NCBI GenBank assembly: GCA_030549775.1
Contig: CM060175.1
Location: 108,058,688 to 108,122,687 of the forward strand
DNA length: 64,000 nucleotides
Origin: Tamarix chinensis
Taxonomy: Eukaryota; Streptophyta; Magnoliopsida; Caryophyllales; Tamaricaceae
Direction: 5' to 3'
In this document: positions 63,458-64,000 of the stretch, piece after piece
How positions within the stretch are numbered: the first letter of the stretch is position 1
Layout of the letters: every line of letters starts with the position of its first letter
Program-made: the position numbers and the translations under genes
The notes under the pieces: generated by a model
What the model was told of the DNA's origin: nothing
What the model saw: only the letters and a program-made list of their open reading frames with translations
Database searches by the model: none

Positions 63458-64000
63458 AAGGGGTGGCATTGTTGGGGTGGTTGCTATGTGGGTTAGAGGT
63501 GTTGGTGGGTTATGTGTAGTGTGAGATGGTGGCGTTAGTGGGTGTGTTGCATTAGAGGCTAATGTAGGTAGGGTTGTGATTGCATGAGGTTTTGGTGTTG
63601 AATGTGGTGCCTTAGAGATTGACGGATGTAGTGTTGGATGCATTATGAATGATGCCGGAAAGTAATAGGCAACATGAAGAAAATAATGAGGAACTAGTGG
63701 GATAAAGAAGATGAAGAAAGGTAGGGTTGTTTTGGAAAGAATATTAGAGGAAAACAATCTGATGAGGAGGAAGGAGGAGTTTATGTATGGGGTTGAGGTT
63801 GTGTGAAAAGAAAAGGAATCACAACGGGGACTTGGGGTAAGGTATGGTAGGGACTCCTAATGTAGTAGAGGGATGGCATGAAAAAGGAATAGAGGGACAT
63901 GGGTTGAGTGGAGTGTTTAGCACTTGAATGAATAGTGGGGTTGAGCGGGAAATTAGACAGTTGGAAATTAACCAAACTCGTAAGATAAACGAGTTGCTAA
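63458..64000. other. G/T-rich sequence to the window end
   Basis: GGGGTGG-, GTTGG- and GATGGTGG-rich. Read on - it resembles the C/A-rich part of E5 near 60160-60260 (caccccaa, ccaacacccc), so it may be another reversed piece of the same LTR family. The minus-strand ORFs here are compositional. No gene seen. Confidence 0.4.

Noticed and set aside
62348..63975. Several minus-strand Ser/Pro/His-rich ORFs near the window end
   Set aside because: They are low complexity, mutually overlapping, and located in LTR-family sequence. No splice-supported gene.
1..64000. tRNA, rRNA, snoRNA, CRISPR or organellar insertions
   Set aside because: No recognisable sequence was seen by eye on either strand. 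A covariance-model scan would be needed to exclude small RNAs.

Overview
The window is nuclear DNA from a flowering plant, most likely a eudicot. It has spliced genes with GT-AG introns, a plant-type meiotic MutS homologue and a plant Rab3GAP catalytic subunit. Nested long-LTR Ty3/gypsy remnants, MITEs, hAT-like elements and a MULE carrying a plant mobile domain gene surround them. The species cannot be named from the sequence. No rRNA, tRNA, CRISPR or prokaryotic operon structure was seen.

Layout: (1) 1-2455, the 3' part of a GDSL esterase/lipase gene on +, with its 5' exons outside the window or lost. (2) 3220-18506, a complete MSH5 gene on -, read here as 34 exons that join in frame into about 816 residues. 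Its introns hold a hAT-like MITE, a 1.4 kb AT-only tract, an antisense LINE 3' fragment and a 1.2 kb TIR element with a 9-bp target duplication. (3) 18507-21836, the MSH5 promoter followed by an almost perfect inverted copy of itself, a hAT-like element, and a third, direct copy of the upstream region. (4) 21837-37210, a Ty3/gypsy (Athila/Tat-like) remnant whose gag is split by at least three insertions of one long-LTR family. (5) 38193-46482, a complete 14-exon Rab3GAP catalytic subunit gene on + (about 699 residues). (6) 46991-47421, a small two-exon membrane protein gene on -, convergent with it. (7) About 48050-58370, a decayed Mutator-like element with a plant mobile domain (PMD) gene on + and, convergently on -, a MULE transposase running into an OTU cysteine protease domain. 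It is flanked by arrays of short palindromes built on TCGGCAAT..ATTGCCGA. (8) 58440-64000, a repeat-rich end with a folded, head-to-head copy of the long-LTR family.

The functional cellular genes are MSH5 (class I meiotic crossovers with MSH4), the Rab3GAP catalytic subunit (Rab regulation) and probably the small membrane protein; GDSL is uncertain. They share no pathway. The two most notable structures are the inverted duplication of the MSH5 core promoter around a hAT element, and the MULE that combines a PMD gene with a transposase-OTU gene.
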